Source of the DNA: Calditrichaceae bacterium
GTDB lineage: Bacteria; Calditrichota; Calditrichia; RBG-13-44-9; J075
Direction: 5' to 3'
Assembly: GCA_013360445.1 (NCBI GenBank)
Contig: JABWBP010000017.1
Location: 26,612-90,611 of the forward strand
Length of the DNA: 64,000 nt
Part shown: piece after piece, positions 10,009 through 20,285 of the stretch
Layout of the letters: each line of letters begins with the position of its first letter
How positions within the stretch are numbered: the stretch's first letter is position 1
Notes under the pieces: model-generated
Seen by the model: only the letters and a program-made list of their open reading frames with translations
Told to the model about the DNA's origin: nothing
Databases searched by the model: none
Program-made: the position numbers and the translations under genes

Positions 10009-10042
10009 AAAGGAGTCATCCATGATTTTAGATGACTCCTTT
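10009..10042 (-). terminator. terminator of the FG-GAP protein gene
   Basis: A perfect 12-bp stem (AAAGGAGTCATC / GATGACTCCTTT) closes a 10-nt loop. On the minus strand it is followed by TTTATATATTTTT. It lies about 55 bp past the stop of the gene at 10098-11921, so it fits that gene's intrinsic terminator. Confidence 0.7.
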
Positions 10043-10097
10043 ATTGAGCGGAGAAGTCAACCGTTCCCGCTTCTCTCCTTACCCCTCATGGTAAATT

Positions 10098-11921
10098 TTA
10101 CCTGACCAGAAGCATTTTCTGGCTCTGCACCGCATTGCCTGCCTGTAATGTATAAATATATATCCCTGAACTTGCCAAGCAGCCGGAATTATCCCGCCCG
10201 TTCCAAACCACCGATTTTGTTCCGGCTGACTGATGCTCATCCACCAGCGTTTTCACTTCCTGCCCCAGTAAATTGTAAACTTTCAAAGTAACAGTTGAGG
10301 AAGTGGGCAAAACGTAGGTTATGCTGGTGGAAGGGTTGAAAGGATTGGGGTAGTTTTGATAGAGCGTAATGTTTTGGGGTACAGAAACCAATTGCCCGCT
10401 AATTCCAGTGATAATTCCCTGCCCTTCCAGCGCGGTAACAAATTGATTCACATCTATATTTGTTTCAACATCCGCTATACCGGAAGGCCACTCGATTCTC
10501 AAAGAATCAATTATAACCGCATCGCCCAATCCAAAATGGGCAATTAAACTACTCTGGCCTAATAATCCTGATTGTCCGCTAATTTCCCGCATTTGCCAGA
10601 TATCTGTACCATTAATATTCGCTTTTAAACGTACTTTGGCGCCAAGTGCCGCTTGATTGGATTGGGTTCCCTCACAGTGGATTTTGATCCAATTGTTATT
10701 GTTCTGGGTATCGTTGCGATGCAGAAAACTAACCTCGTTATTATTCAGCCTGCTCGACAGAAATATATCCAGGTCTCCATCATTGTCGTAATCAGCCATG
10801 GCGCTGCCAATGTAGCGTGGTTCAAACAACAAGCTGGTAGAATCCAAACTCGTAAAGGTGCCGTCGCCATTATTTACATATAGCCTGTTCCTGTATTTTG
10901 GCTCCCCGGCATTAGGGACAAACAAATCCAAATCACCGTCGTTATCCAAATCTCCCCAATGGCTGGCACAGAACTGGCATGTATCCGTTACTATATTTTC
11001 GTTCATAATTTTACTAAAAGTGTAATTGTTTAACGGTCCTTCATTGCGATAAAGCTGGTTCACCCGAGGCGGGTTTCCACCGGTAACATAAAGATCTAAG
11101 TCACCATCATTATCATAGTCCACCCAGCTTCCTCCATTCGCATCTACCGTTTTATCTGAAGCAAATATGTTTAGCGCATCTCTTGTAAATGTCCCATCAC
11201 CATTATTTACATAGAAAAAATTAATGGAATCTCCTCCCAAACTAGTCCCATTCGGGACAAAGACATCCCGGTCACCGTCATTATCAAAATCAGCCCAGGC
11301 GCTACCAATAGTGAAAGTGACATCTTCTACAATTGGCTGTCCTGTAATTCGTACAAAACCGCTGCCGGTTCCATCACCCTTATAGAGGAAATTGGGTCCA
11401 ACAGCATGAGAGACGTCTAAATCGAGATAGCTATCGTTATCATAATCAACCCAACTCGCTCCCACAGTAACCCCTGAATCCATAACCGCTGCGCCGGAAG
11501 TGATCTTTATAAATGTGCCGTCGCCATTATTTTGATACAGTTGACGGGTGCTAAGCAGGCTAGCGACAAACAAATCCAGATATCCATCATTGTTAAAATC
11601 GCCCCAACTGCATCCTTTTGATTGATAAAAATCAGTGACAATACTTCCGGAAGTCACTTGGGAAAAAGTGCCGTTCCCATTGTTTTGGTAAAGATGGTTG
11701 AACTGGGGGACAGAGACGCCCATTGAGATGAATAAATCTTCCCAGCCATCATTATTGTAATCTCCCCAGGCGACGGCCTGAGATTGAAGGCTTATCGGGG
11801 CTGATGGAACATCTGTGACCTGGGTAAAGGTGAGTGATTGGGCAAAAAGAACGCACTGGGATATCGATATCAACCCCAGGATCACTAAACAAAGTTTTCT
11901 TGCGTGTTGTATTAATAGCAT
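10098..11921 (-). CDS. exported FG-GAP/VCBS-repeat protein with UnbV/ASPIC domain and sorting tail
   Basis: This 607-residue exported protein starts with a signal peptide (LCLVILGLISISQCVLFAQ). It continues with about seven or eight FG-GAP/VCBS repeats, each with a DYDNDGDLDL-type calcium-binding loop and the spacer YxNNGDGTF, which would form a beta-propeller. An ASPIC/UnbV domain follows (GAKVRLKANINGT...HFGLGDA...LRIEWPSG). The last 90 residues are a NYPNPFNPSTSITY...GIYIYTLQAG tail of the FlgD-like/type IX sorting kind. I chose the ATG at 11921 because GGAGG lies 7 nt upstream and the signal peptide begins there. Surface binding or adhesion is the usual guess; the ligand is unknown. Confidence 0.85.
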   Translation of the reverse strand: MLLIQHARKLCLVILGLISISQCVLFAQSLTFTQVTDVPSAPISLQSQAVAWGDYNNDGWEDLFISMGVSVPQFNHLYQNNGNGTFSQVTSGSIVTDFYQSKGCSWGDFNNDGYLDLFVASLLSTRQLYQNNGDGTFIKITSGAAVMDSGVTVGASWVDYDNDSYLDLDVSHAVGPNFLYKGDGTGSGFVRITGQPIVEDVTFTIGSAWADFDNDGDRDVFVPNGTSLGGDSINFFYVNNGDGTFTRDALNIFASDKTVDANGGSWVDYDNDGDLDLYVTGGNPPRVNQLYRNEGPLNNYTFSKIMNENIVTDTCQFCASHWGDLDNDGDLDLFVPNAGEPKYRNRLYVNNGDGTFTSLDSTSLLFEPRYIGSAMADYDNDGDLDIFLSSRLNNNEVSFLHRNDTQNNNNWIKIHCEGTQSNQAALGAKVRLKANINGTDIWQMREISGQSGLLGQSSLIAHFGLGDAVIIDSLRIEWPSGIADVETNIDVNQFVTALEGQGIITGISGQLVSVPQNITLYQNYPNPFNPSTSITYVLPTSSTVTLKVYNLLGQEVKTLVDEHQSAGTKSVVWNGRDNSGCLASSGIYIYTLQAGNAVQSQKMLLVR

Positions 11922-12190
11922 GGTTGTTTCCTCCATCTTGGTTTTGCTAAATGAAAATTTCAGCATGGCGCCAGTGCTTTTGATTTGCATTTAACAAATA
12001 TACAAGATAGAGGCCAAATTTTGCGGGTAAGGAGAGAATGGAGATATAAATGCTTGAACACAAATAATTAAGGTTATCAAATGTGTCAGGATAAAAGGTA
12101 GGTCAGATTATCCTATAATCGCAGAATCTTGCGCAAGTTATGAAGATTTTCTTCATCACATTGAATTTAGCTGCGCTGATAATCGCGCAG

Positions 12191-13720
12191 CTATTTCCCG
12201 ATTCCCAATTTTTCCATGCGGTAGCGTAGAGTAGATTCGGAAATCTTCAAGTAGCGGGCAGCTTTGCGCTGGTTGTTAGTACATTCCACTAATGCCTTTT
12301 CGATCATGTCGCGCTCGTAAGCGGCAAGGCATTCGGGCAGGGGGGGATGGGAAGTATTCATATATTGCTGTTGAAAATTTTCGTATTCTTCCTTAAAATC
12401 TGGCGGAAGCATGGCAGGATCAACTATATGACCCTTATCAGAACTAAGAGTAACCAGGCGTTCAACAAAGTTCTCCAATTCCCGGATGTTTCCCTTCCAT
12501 TGACGCTCTTTTATCCACGCTAATAACCCGGTGTGAAATGATTCCGCCGGTTTCTTTTGCTGTTGAGCGAAACGATGCAGAAAGTGATGAGCGAGGACCG
12601 GAATATCATCCCGCCGTTCGTTTAAGGAGGGTACCCGGATCGGATATACATAAAGGCGATAGTATAAGTCTTCGCGAAATTTTTGTTGTTCAACTAACTT
12701 TGAAAGCGCAGTGCTGGAGGCGGTAATAATACGAACATCTACCGGCTGCGATTTATTGCTGCCAACCGGGCGCACTTCCCCTTCCTGCACTACCCGCAGC
12801 AACTTTGCCTGCATCGCATAGGGCAGATTTGCAACTTCATCCAGAAACAGGGTGCCCTGGTCAGCCTCTTTGATCAATCCAACTCTATCTTGATTTGCTC
12901 CCGTAAATGCACCCTTCACATGCCCAAACAATTCACTTTCGAGCAAATGCTCCGGGATGGCCCCGCAATCGAGCGCAACAAAGGGATAATCCGAGCGCTG
13001 ACTTAATTGATGAATCGCCCGGGCAATCAATTCTTTTCCGGTGCCGCTTTGACCCTCTAAAATAACCCGCACATCACAACGGGCTGCCGCCTCGATTGAT
13101 TGCAGCAGTTCGAGGAAAACCGGGCTTTTTCCCAATAAACCGAGTTGCTTATATTTGGTTAGAAGCGCTGCCTCCGGTAAAGGTACGTTAAAATATCGCT
13201 GAAGTTCTTGCACATTTCGCAAATATGGCGTGGCGATAATCACAATCTTTTTTAAAAAAAGCAAATCTTCTTCGCTAAATTTGCCTTTATCTTCCTCTCT
13301 CATAATAAATAAAGCACCCAAAAGAATCCCCTCTATCTGTAACGGAATGCCCAATACCGATTCGATTGAGATATCTTCCCAAATAACCCCTTTAAAACGG
13401 GGATCCTTTTGGATATTGGGAGTAATTAGAGGTTGCTCTTGTTGCATTAACCAGCCACTGATCTGATATTGCACTGATTTGAGGTGAGAATGGTCAACCA
13501 TTTGCCCTTCTCTATAGATCGTTTTTACGGTTTGCCGGGTATGAGGGTTGGCCATCATAATGAATGCCGCATCGGCATTTAACCATTGAGATATCTGTTG
13601 GCAAATGATACGTACAATCTCTTGAAAATTATTCTGTTGGCTCAGAACGTCTGCAAAATCGACCAATCGTTCTAAAGTACCATAACTGATCTTGTGCGAA
13701 TTAGATAGCATGTCTTTCAC
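12191..13720 (-). CDS. sigma54-dependent activator, GAF-AAA+-Fis type
   Basis: This 509-residue enhancer-binding protein has an N-terminal GAF domain (about 15-170) in place of a receiver. The AAA+ domain has Walker A GQSGTGKE (223-230), the sigma54 contact loop GAFTGA (270-275) and Walker B LFLDEV (291-296). A Fis-type helix-turn-helix lies at the C-terminus (NQRKAARYLKISESTLRYRM). The gene follows the TonB receptor by 26 bp on the same strand, so it probably belongs to the kinase-receptor operon and responds to a small molecule or to partner proteins. I found no -24/-12 promoter nearby, so its targets are open. An AGCTGCGC hairpin (12169-12192) overlaps its stop codon. Confidence 0.9.
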   Translation of the reverse strand: MKDMLSNSHKISYGTLERLVDFADVLSQQNNFQEIVRIICQQISQWLNADAAFIMMANPHTRQTVKTIYREGQMVDHSHLKSVQYQISGWLMQQEQPLITPNIQKDPRFKGVIWEDISIESVLGIPLQIEGILLGALFIMREEDKGKFSEEDLLFLKKIVIIATPYLRNVQELQRYFNVPLPEAALLTKYKQLGLLGKSPVFLELLQSIEAAARCDVRVILEGQSGTGKELIARAIHQLSQRSDYPFVALDCGAIPEHLLESELFGHVKGAFTGANQDRVGLIKEADQGTLFLDEVANLPYAMQAKLLRVVQEGEVRPVGSNKSQPVDVRIITASSTALSKLVEQQKFREDLYYRLYVYPIRVPSLNERRDDIPVLAHHFLHRFAQQQKKPAESFHTGLLAWIKERQWKGNIRELENFVERLVTLSSDKGHIVDPAMLPPDFKEEYENFQQQYMNTSHPPLPECLAAYERDMIEKALVECTNNQRKAARYLKISESTLRYRMEKLGIGK

Positions 13721-13746
13721 TTGAAATGATGTTTAGAGAACGATTA

Positions 13747-16413
13747 CTAAAAACTTACCTCTAATCCTAACCTTGCACTCATAGGCGGTTGAAAGGCCGT
13801 CGGTTGAAGGTAGTTCGGATTTTCCTGACCCTGGTTGCCATTCTCATCTAAGCTAAAAAAGTGAACCTGGTCTATATTAACAACTTCTTGATCATTCCTG
13901 ATATGAAAAGCATCCAGAATTGCTCTTACATGAAGCTTGCTGGTGAAGAAACTGTTTAGATCATAGCTAAGCCTGAGGTTCAAATCGAATATAGCTGGCG
14001 TACGTCCTGCACTTCCTCTCTCGCTCAAAAAGGACTGAAAGGGCAAACCAATCGTGGTTCCCCCGAATTCCGTTAAGGGTGTTCCAGACTGCCAGAAACA
14101 GGAAGCGCCAATCAGTAATCCGAAATTAAACCGATAATGGCCAAAGAACCTGAATACGTGAGTGCGATCATTGGGTAGTAAACCAGTGCTGTTCGGCACC
14201 TGTTCCGGAAAATCAAGCGTTCTGTAAATATGGGGAATGTCATTGAACCCGGTCTCAGAATTATAGAGACCGGCATAATTTCCATGGTTTTTCGACAGAA
14301 CATAAGAAATTGTGAAATTAAGTTTTCTGCTGTTGAATTTTTCCAGGGTCAATTCCAGGGCAGTATATTGACGGGTAAACCTGGGTAAACAACTCAGATT
14401 TCCTCTCCCTGGATTCCCGGTAACAAATCCTGCTTCCGGACAAAAACCGTCATCAACGGCCTCCCCCAGGTTCCGGTATATTCCTTTAATAGCAAATTTG
14501 AATTGTTGGTCAATTTGTCGTTCATAACCCAGGCTGAGTTCATCAAAATATTGCCCTCTCAACCCTTCAATCTCTTTCAATGCCGGCCTGGAGAGATCGA
14601 GCGTATCGCCACCCAGAGGATCGACAAGCGGGTTGTGATCAAAATAGGTTCGTCGATCGGTGATAGGTATAAAGCGCAGCGCGGCAAAAAATAAGGGTAT
14701 CTGTTCATAAAACCTGCCATAAGATGCGAAGATTTTTTGTGACCCTAATTCTCCCGGTTGATATATAATACCCATACGGGGTTGAAATTGAATTTCAATT
14801 TTTTGGGCCAGCGCTCCATCTGCTCCGTAAAAATATTGACCATCCCAGCGTAAGCCTAAGTTTATCCGCAATCTTTCGGCGATTAGCCAGGAATCCTGTA
14901 AAAATACACTTGGAATTCGGTTCCCAACCTCCCCAACAATTCTGACCTCATTGGCGAAATAAAGCGAATCTCCGAATTTATAAATGTTACCGGCTCCATC
15001 GGAAGTGCTCTGTTCATTGAAATCCAAAAAGTTATCTTCGTACTCTAAACCACCTTTGAAAATATGCCTTCCATAAAAGAACGTGGCATGCACACTGATG
15101 CTGGTGCGAGCTGTTTGATCTTTAATCTGAAAACCGTATCCCCCGGAAACAATTCCAGATGTGAAATCAGTAAAGATTGGTTCTTCAGCGCCACGTTTGG
15201 TACTGGCAAGTTTTTCAAATTTCTGTGTTAGATGAGAAACATTTCCTTCCAGGAGGAGATTCTTGTTTTGGAAATGTTGTAACCAAAGAACTGAATTTAC
15301 TCCTCCTGCTTTCCAGTCTCCCCAATAAGGATCGATATTTTCTAAGCTAACTACCGATGGAGTGGTTCCTGGACCAGGGCCGATTCGAATTTGAGCACTT
15401 GGATCTCCGAATATCGAAAAATTAACTTGCGTTTTATCAGATGCTCGCCAGGTAAGCTTTCCGGCAAAGATGTGAGCCGTTTTGCTATCTTCATAAAAAC
15501 CGAATCCAGGAATCTCAACATCCTCTTTCTGAAAATTGGGGTTGTATGCAGCAAAGTACCATAGTTTATCCTTTGCGATGGGGCCCCCGAGGCTGAATCC
15601 TACATCAGCCTGAGTAAAATTGGCGACACCGGACTCCCCCGCTAATAAACGGCGATTTTTGGCTAAGGTATTATTTGTGAAGTACCCAAATACTTGGCCA
15701 TGTAGTTGGTTGCTTCCGGATTGAGTGATTACATTAACCGCTCCGCCCAGAGCGCTGCGATATTCGGCTTCGTAGCCGCCTGTTTTAACCTGAACTTCTT
15801 TAACAAAATTGTAGGGGAGATTCGTGCTGGTGTTGGCCCGTTGCGGCTCGGTTACGTTGATGCCGTCAATAAAATACATATTCTCTATACCGGTACTGCC
15901 GGCAATATTGGCTTCATCGCCGAAATAACTAATATTGGCCTGGGGACTCAATGTAACCAGGGAGCGAAAACCTCTATCGGATGGTAAGGGTTCAATGTCC
16001 TCCAGGGTTAGGTTAGTACCAATCGTCGTTGTGAATGGGTCAATTCCTGGTTTTACGTCAGTGATCACCACTTCCGGCAGTTCGATCGATTTAGGAAACA
16101 GTTGTACCGGGCCCAGATTGGTGGTCTTGCCAAGGTAGATGGTGATATCTTCAAACACAAGCGTCTGATAGGCCAGATGGTGAATTTTTACAGTATAGGA
16201 ACCGACCGGGATTGCGAGCATCTTGAAGTATCCGCTCTCGTCCGAAATCGTTCCGCGAATTCCCTGGAGGCCGGGACCCTGGAGCGTAATCTCAGCATCC
16301 ATCACCGGTTGATTGTTTTCGTCAAACACTCTCCCGGAGAAATTGCCATCTACCTGTTGGGCATTGCTAAATTGTACAACAAAAATGCCCAGAAAACAGA
16401 TAAGACATTTCAT
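13747..16413 (-). CDS. TonB-dependent receptor with carboxypeptidase-like regulatory domain
   Basis: This 888-residue outer-membrane protein has a signal peptide (MKCLICFLGIFVVQFSNAQ) and then a carboxypeptidase-regulatory-like beta-sandwich (GRVFDENNQPVMDAEITL, about 25-110). A plug domain follows (NIAGSTGIENMYFIDGINV; VKTGGYEAEYRSALGGAVNVIT), then a long beta-barrel. Such Oar/CarboxypepD-TonB receptors import or bind large substrates at the surface. The start at 16413 is supported by AGGAGG and the signal peptide. It lies 13 bp after the kinase gene, with its Shine-Dalgarno overlapping the kinase stop, so the two are co-expressed. The substrate is unknown. Confidence 0.88.
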   Translation of the reverse strand: MKCLICFLGIFVVQFSNAQQVDGNFSGRVFDENNQPVMDAEITLQGPGLQGIRGTISDESGYFKMLAIPVGSYTVKIHHLAYQTLVFEDITIYLGKTTNLGPVQLFPKSIELPEVVITDVKPGIDPFTTTIGTNLTLEDIEPLPSDRGFRSLVTLSPQANISYFGDEANIAGSTGIENMYFIDGINVTEPQRANTSTNLPYNFVKEVQVKTGGYEAEYRSALGGAVNVITQSGSNQLHGQVFGYFTNNTLAKNRRLLAGESGVANFTQADVGFSLGGPIAKDKLWYFAAYNPNFQKEDVEIPGFGFYEDSKTAHIFAGKLTWRASDKTQVNFSIFGDPSAQIRIGPGPGTTPSVVSLENIDPYWGDWKAGGVNSVLWLQHFQNKNLLLEGNVSHLTQKFEKLASTKRGAEEPIFTDFTSGIVSGGYGFQIKDQTARTSISVHATFFYGRHIFKGGLEYEDNFLDFNEQSTSDGAGNIYKFGDSLYFANEVRIVGEVGNRIPSVFLQDSWLIAERLRINLGLRWDGQYFYGADGALAQKIEIQFQPRMGIIYQPGELGSQKIFASYGRFYEQIPLFFAALRFIPITDRRTYFDHNPLVDPLGGDTLDLSRPALKEIEGLRGQYFDELSLGYERQIDQQFKFAIKGIYRNLGEAVDDGFCPEAGFVTGNPGRGNLSCLPRFTRQYTALELTLEKFNSRKLNFTISYVLSKNHGNYAGLYNSETGFNDIPHIYRTLDFPEQVPNSTGLLPNDRTHVFRFFGHYRFNFGLLIGASCFWQSGTPLTEFGGTTIGLPFQSFLSERGSAGRTPAIFDLNLRLSYDLNSFFTSKLHVRAILDAFHIRNDQEVVNIDQVHFFSLDENGNQGQENPNYLQPTAFQPPMSARLGLEVSF

Positions 16414-16426
16414 CCCGGAGTTCCTC

Positions 16427-19414
16427 CTATAAACTTGCGAGTTTTTTTTGAAGGATTGCAACTCTTTTCCTGGCCTCTTCGATCTTCGGCTGAAATTGTG
16501 TATCGGCGTCTTCCCACAGGTCTATAAATTTTTCGTAATGCTGAATCGATTTATCAGTTTGGTTGAGTTTTTCGTAAATTTCAGCCCGGCGGAGGTGGGA
16601 TGGCGCCAGGAAAAGAGAGGCTGCACCGTGTTCAGAAATGGCCTCATACCAGGATAGCGCCTCATCATATCTTTCAAAACTATTCAAAAGCTCGGCACGT
16701 TGCCAGCGATCATAAAGGCAGGAATGAAAAGGTCTATCTAAAAAAAGGAAATAAATTCTCTTGAAGCTGACTCTTTGCAGGATTTCCAGTGCTTTTTGTT
16801 CATTCCCCTCGGCCCGAGCAATCTGAGCTCGAATTCCTGTTCCCAGGTCTTGCCCGAGTGACCCGATGTCCGGGTGAACTTGAGCTTGTTCTATTTTTTC
16901 AGCGTAGTTTATTGCCTGGTATTTATCTCCCTGGTGGAGCTCGAGCATGCCCAGCAAGTAGTTCTTGATAATATAATACATCCCATAGTACCGATACACC
17001 CGCATGGTACTCGGATATTCATCCAAATTCTCAACGTTCCAAATTTTAAGTCTATCGCTCATATTTTTCAAATCATCCTTGGGAGGATGATGAAAAGGGA
17101 ATAATGTCAAAAAAGCTTCAGAAGTGATACTCAACGCTTTGGTTGTCTCTAAATTTGCTGCCAGCGCTAATTCCTGCTTTGCCAGATTTAATTGCCCCTT
17201 TCCGGCATATAAATTAGACAATATCAAGTGTGCTTCGCCCTGTGTAGATGGTGAACGCGAAGGGTTGGCGAGGGCAGACGCAAAAGTTATTGCGGCATCA
17301 AGGTCCTCGATTAATTGACTCATACACATTACAGCCATCTTTAGCAAGGCATCATTTTTATACGTTGCTTCATCACTAAAACGTTTTTGCTCAATCGGAT
17401 CATTCTTTAGGAACACATTGGTTGCTTCAAGCTGCCAGAACCAATCCTGATTGGAAGATATTGCTACTAATCTCTCTCGCAATGAATCAAACTCGCTGGA
17501 TTTTCTTTCTCGGAGGGCAATAACGGATAATTGTTGGTAATAAGGAGCAAAATCGGGTTGGTAGAACATTGCTCTTTCTTTAGCAAAACGTGCTTCTGTT
17601 ATAGATTTTCCGAACATTGGATTGGCAAAAAGCAATACACTCCCTAAACTGGACCAAGCCCTGGCATCGTCCGGATATTTGGCGACAATGGAACGCAGGA
17701 CTCGTAGCGCTTCTGTTATGTCGCCGGCCAGAAGCGCATTCATTGCTTCCAATTTAAGCAGGCCATGTTCACTTAAACGCTCTTTATGGCGAATTGCTTT
17801 ACTCGCCGCTTCTCGCGCCGCATCAAAATTTAACTGCCATTCAAAGGCATTGAAGGCTAATCGAAGCCAGGCTAATGCAAAAGTGCTGTCTAATTCCGTT
17901 GCTCGTTGAAAAGCCTCGAATGATAGAACCAAATGACCGGTCCGTTCATCATGTACACCCTGGAGATATGCTTTTAGAGCTTCAAGATTGTCGGTCGTGT
18001 GATGGGTTAGAGAACTTAACTCGGTATCGGCTCGCGTCAACTGTCCCGCCAATAATTGAGACGTCAGCCTGTCGATTAGGGTAAATAATTCTTTTACATT
18101 GCCCTCTATGGTAACATTTGTAATAATCGTTTTTTTAGTTGTATTATACAAGGTGGCGCCGACCCGCAGCTTTTCTCCCGCCTCAACAATAAACCCCAGG
18201 ATATAATTTCCTGCTCCAAAGTGACTGGCAATTTGATAACCGCTTTCCAGATCAACGTTATTTATTTGCTCCCTCTTTAGGTGGCTTAAAAGGGCATTGG
18301 GATCGACGCTGCGAAGTTCTCCGGCGCCATCTAATGCCGTATTTAACAAATCGGCCATTCCTTCACCCAAATAATTCAATTCGGGGTTGCCCCGAAATGA
18401 AAATGGGAAAATTGCAACTACTCGCTCTGAGAGATTTATGGAGGTGTTCTCATCCTTTACTTCAGACCGGATAAGAAATTGTGAGATGGCCCCAAAAGTC
18501 ACCAACAGTAGAATCAAAACAAAAGAGAGTTTAACGGCTTTCTTAGAAAAAGAGAACCGCTGAATGGGGATTTTTCGCTTTTTTCCTACTTCACCTCTTT
18601 GTAAGCTCTGAAGATCAGCTATCAACTCGTCTATGGTTTGGTAGCGGGCATCTTGGTTTTTGTTCAATGCTTTATCAATAAGTGATTGCCATTCATCAGG
18701 CAGATCCGGCCGCAGTTCATTCAGGGCTTTGGGCTCACTGTTTACAATATTATAAAGTATTACCTGGTCATATCCTCCCTCGAATGGCAATTCCCCGGTT
18801 AACATTTCGTAGAGCAATACGCCAACCGACCATATATCCGTGTGGTGATCAGTTTTTCTGCCCTGTGCTTGTTCAGGAGACATATACCCTACAGTCCCTT
18901 GAGGAATGTCAGTTTTAGTAATGTCACGCTGATTCAACAACTTCGATAACCCGAAATCAATAATTTTTACAGTGCCGTCTTCCTGCACAATAATGTTGCC
19001 CGGTTTAATATCCCGGTGGATAATGTTCTTCTGATGTGCTTTGCTTAAACCCCGGGCAATTTGAATAATAATATCAGTCGCTTCTTCCGTTGACAGTGGT
19101 CCCTTTGCTATTTTTTCCTGTAAAGTTTCTCCTTCATAATGCGCCATTGTGATAAACATCTGTCCATCTTCAGTCTCATCAATTTCATAGATAGTGCAGA
19201 TATTCTGATGATCAAGTGCAGAGGCAGCCTGCGCTTCGGTTGTAAAACGCCGGGCAGCCTGGTTATCGCGAGTCAGATGATGAGGAAGGAACTTGAGAGC
19301 TACAAGACGTTTGAGCCGAATATCTTCCGCCTTATACACAATCCCCATTCCGCCTTCGCCCAGTTTTCCGAGGATATGATAGTGGGAGATTGTTTTACCG
19401 ACAATATTTTTCAT
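16427..19414 (-). CDS. Ser/Thr protein kinase with TM segment, FlgO/TolB-like domain and TPRs
   Basis: This 995-residue protein starts with a Hanks-type kinase (about 12-268): glycine loop GEGGMGIVYKA, VALKFL lysine 41, catalytic HRDIKPGN (133-140), DFGLSK (153-158) and APE-like MSPEQAQG. One membrane helix follows at about 293-314. The outer part has a TolB/FlgO-like region (VVAIFPFSFRGNPELNYLGEGMADLL), then TPR-like helical repeats to the C-terminus. I chose the ATG at 19414 over a TTG six bases upstream; no good Shine-Dalgarno is visible. It is the first gene of an operon with a TonB receptor and a sigma54 activator. Confidence 0.9.
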   Translation of the reverse strand: MKNIVGKTISHYHILGKLGEGGMGIVYKAEDIRLKRLVALKFLPHHLTRDNQAARRFTTEAQAASALDHQNICTIYEIDETEDGQMFITMAHYEGETLQEKIAKGPLSTEEATDIIIQIARGLSKAHQKNIIHRDIKPGNIIVQEDGTVKIIDFGLSKLLNQRDITKTDIPQGTVGYMSPEQAQGRKTDHHTDIWSVGVLLYEMLTGELPFEGGYDQVILYNIVNSEPKALNELRPDLPDEWQSLIDKALNKNQDARYQTIDELIADLQSLQRGEVGKKRKIPIQRFSFSKKAVKLSFVLILLLVTFGAISQFLIRSEVKDENTSINLSERVVAIFPFSFRGNPELNYLGEGMADLLNTALDGAGELRSVDPNALLSHLKREQINNVDLESGYQIASHFGAGNYILGFIVEAGEKLRVGATLYNTTKKTIITNVTIEGNVKELFTLIDRLTSQLLAGQLTRADTELSSLTHHTTDNLEALKAYLQGVHDERTGHLVLSFEAFQRATELDSTFALAWLRLAFNAFEWQLNFDAAREAASKAIRHKERLSEHGLLKLEAMNALLAGDITEALRVLRSIVAKYPDDARAWSSLGSVLLFANPMFGKSITEARFAKERAMFYQPDFAPYYQQLSVIALRERKSSEFDSLRERLVAISSNQDWFWQLEATNVFLKNDPIEQKRFSDEATYKNDALLKMAVMCMSQLIEDLDAAITFASALANPSRSPSTQGEAHLILSNLYAGKGQLNLAKQELALAANLETTKALSITSEAFLTLFPFHHPPKDDLKNMSDRLKIWNVENLDEYPSTMRVYRYYGMYYIIKNYLLGMLELHQGDKYQAINYAEKIEQAQVHPDIGSLGQDLGTGIRAQIARAEGNEQKALEILQRVSFKRIYFLFLDRPFHSCLYDRWQRAELLNSFERYDEALSWYEAISEHGAASLFLAPSHLRRAEIYEKLNQTDKSIQHYEKFIDLWEDADTQFQPKIEEARKRVAILQKKLASL

Positions 19415-20285
19415 AAACAAAAATCTCGCGGATATATGCCTATCTGATAAAACAGAAAAACGATTCCCGACGGACTCATTGAAATATAATTAAGATGAAC
19501 TAAAATTATGGTAATATGGGGAGAAAATCAAGTAAGATATATGGGGAATTTATTGATGGATGAAATACTTGTAATTTGTTCGATTTTGAGGTTACCCATA
19601 CAAATAGTTCAACCAGCAAACTTTATTGAGCGTTCAACTATTACTTAAACGGAAACCCCTTCCCTTATTTAAACCACCCCAAAACTTTCTAAATTTAGAA
19701 ACTTGTTTCTTTATTTAGAAACTTTTCCGATCCGGTATCCGAACTTTTCATCCCGATTCCGAATTTTAGAAACCAACTACTTCTATTGGGCTACTGCGGG
19801 TGAATGCCGATCTTATGATAAAGATACTTTTGTTTTCACTGGTGGGCTGAATCTAATGAGGGATAAGAATTTTTTCAAGAGGAGAGATTTTTTATAAGCG
19901 CTTTTGGCGGCGGAAAATTGCCCTTGCAAACCGCGGATTTCCCAAAAAACTCCCGGATGTTTTCTCCAAAACTCCCGGATATTTTTTCCAAAACTACCGG
20001 ATGTTTTGGCCGGGTTTTGCGTATCTCCCGTTCAGTCGCTGTTTTAGAAGTCTAAATTTTCGTCACTAAGACCCAAAGGCACCATCCCGGCCTTCCGGGA
20101 AAGATTGGTGATGTTTTTTGTGGCTTCTTTGTGTCTTAATGAAAACAGGAGCATTTTCCTCGCCGTCCTCCCTCCCCGGCCCAATACCACCCCGGTTCGC
20201 AGATAGACCGCGCGCACGCCCTCCCGCCGCTTTTCCGGCGCAGCCCGGCGAGGCTACTGCGCGCCTCTCCCCTGTCCCCGGGGGC
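19415..20285. other. long intergenic region upstream of the kinase operon
   Basis: About 870 bp separate the kinase from the HAD gene. No frame here looks like a gene; the frame at 19703-19897 has no ribosome-binding site and low-complexity content. The part next to the kinase is AT-rich and should hold its promoter, but I could not pick one box with confidence. A three-unit 22-bp tandem repeat lies at 19946-20011. The rest is GC-rich spacer of no clear type. Confidence 0.5.
19946..20011. repeat. 22-bp tandem repeat, three units
   Basis: Three contiguous 22-bp units (19946, 19968, 19990) share the form AAAACTCCCGGATGTTTT plus a four-base tail (CTCC, TTCC, GGCC). Units two and three differ from the first at only a few positions. 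Direct tandem copies of about two helical turns could be protein-binding sites or slippage products. Confidence 0.75.

Noticed and set aside
19703..19897. 64-codon plus-strand frame upstream of the kinase
   Set aside because: No ribosome-binding site, AT-rich low-complexity composition and no recognisable domain.
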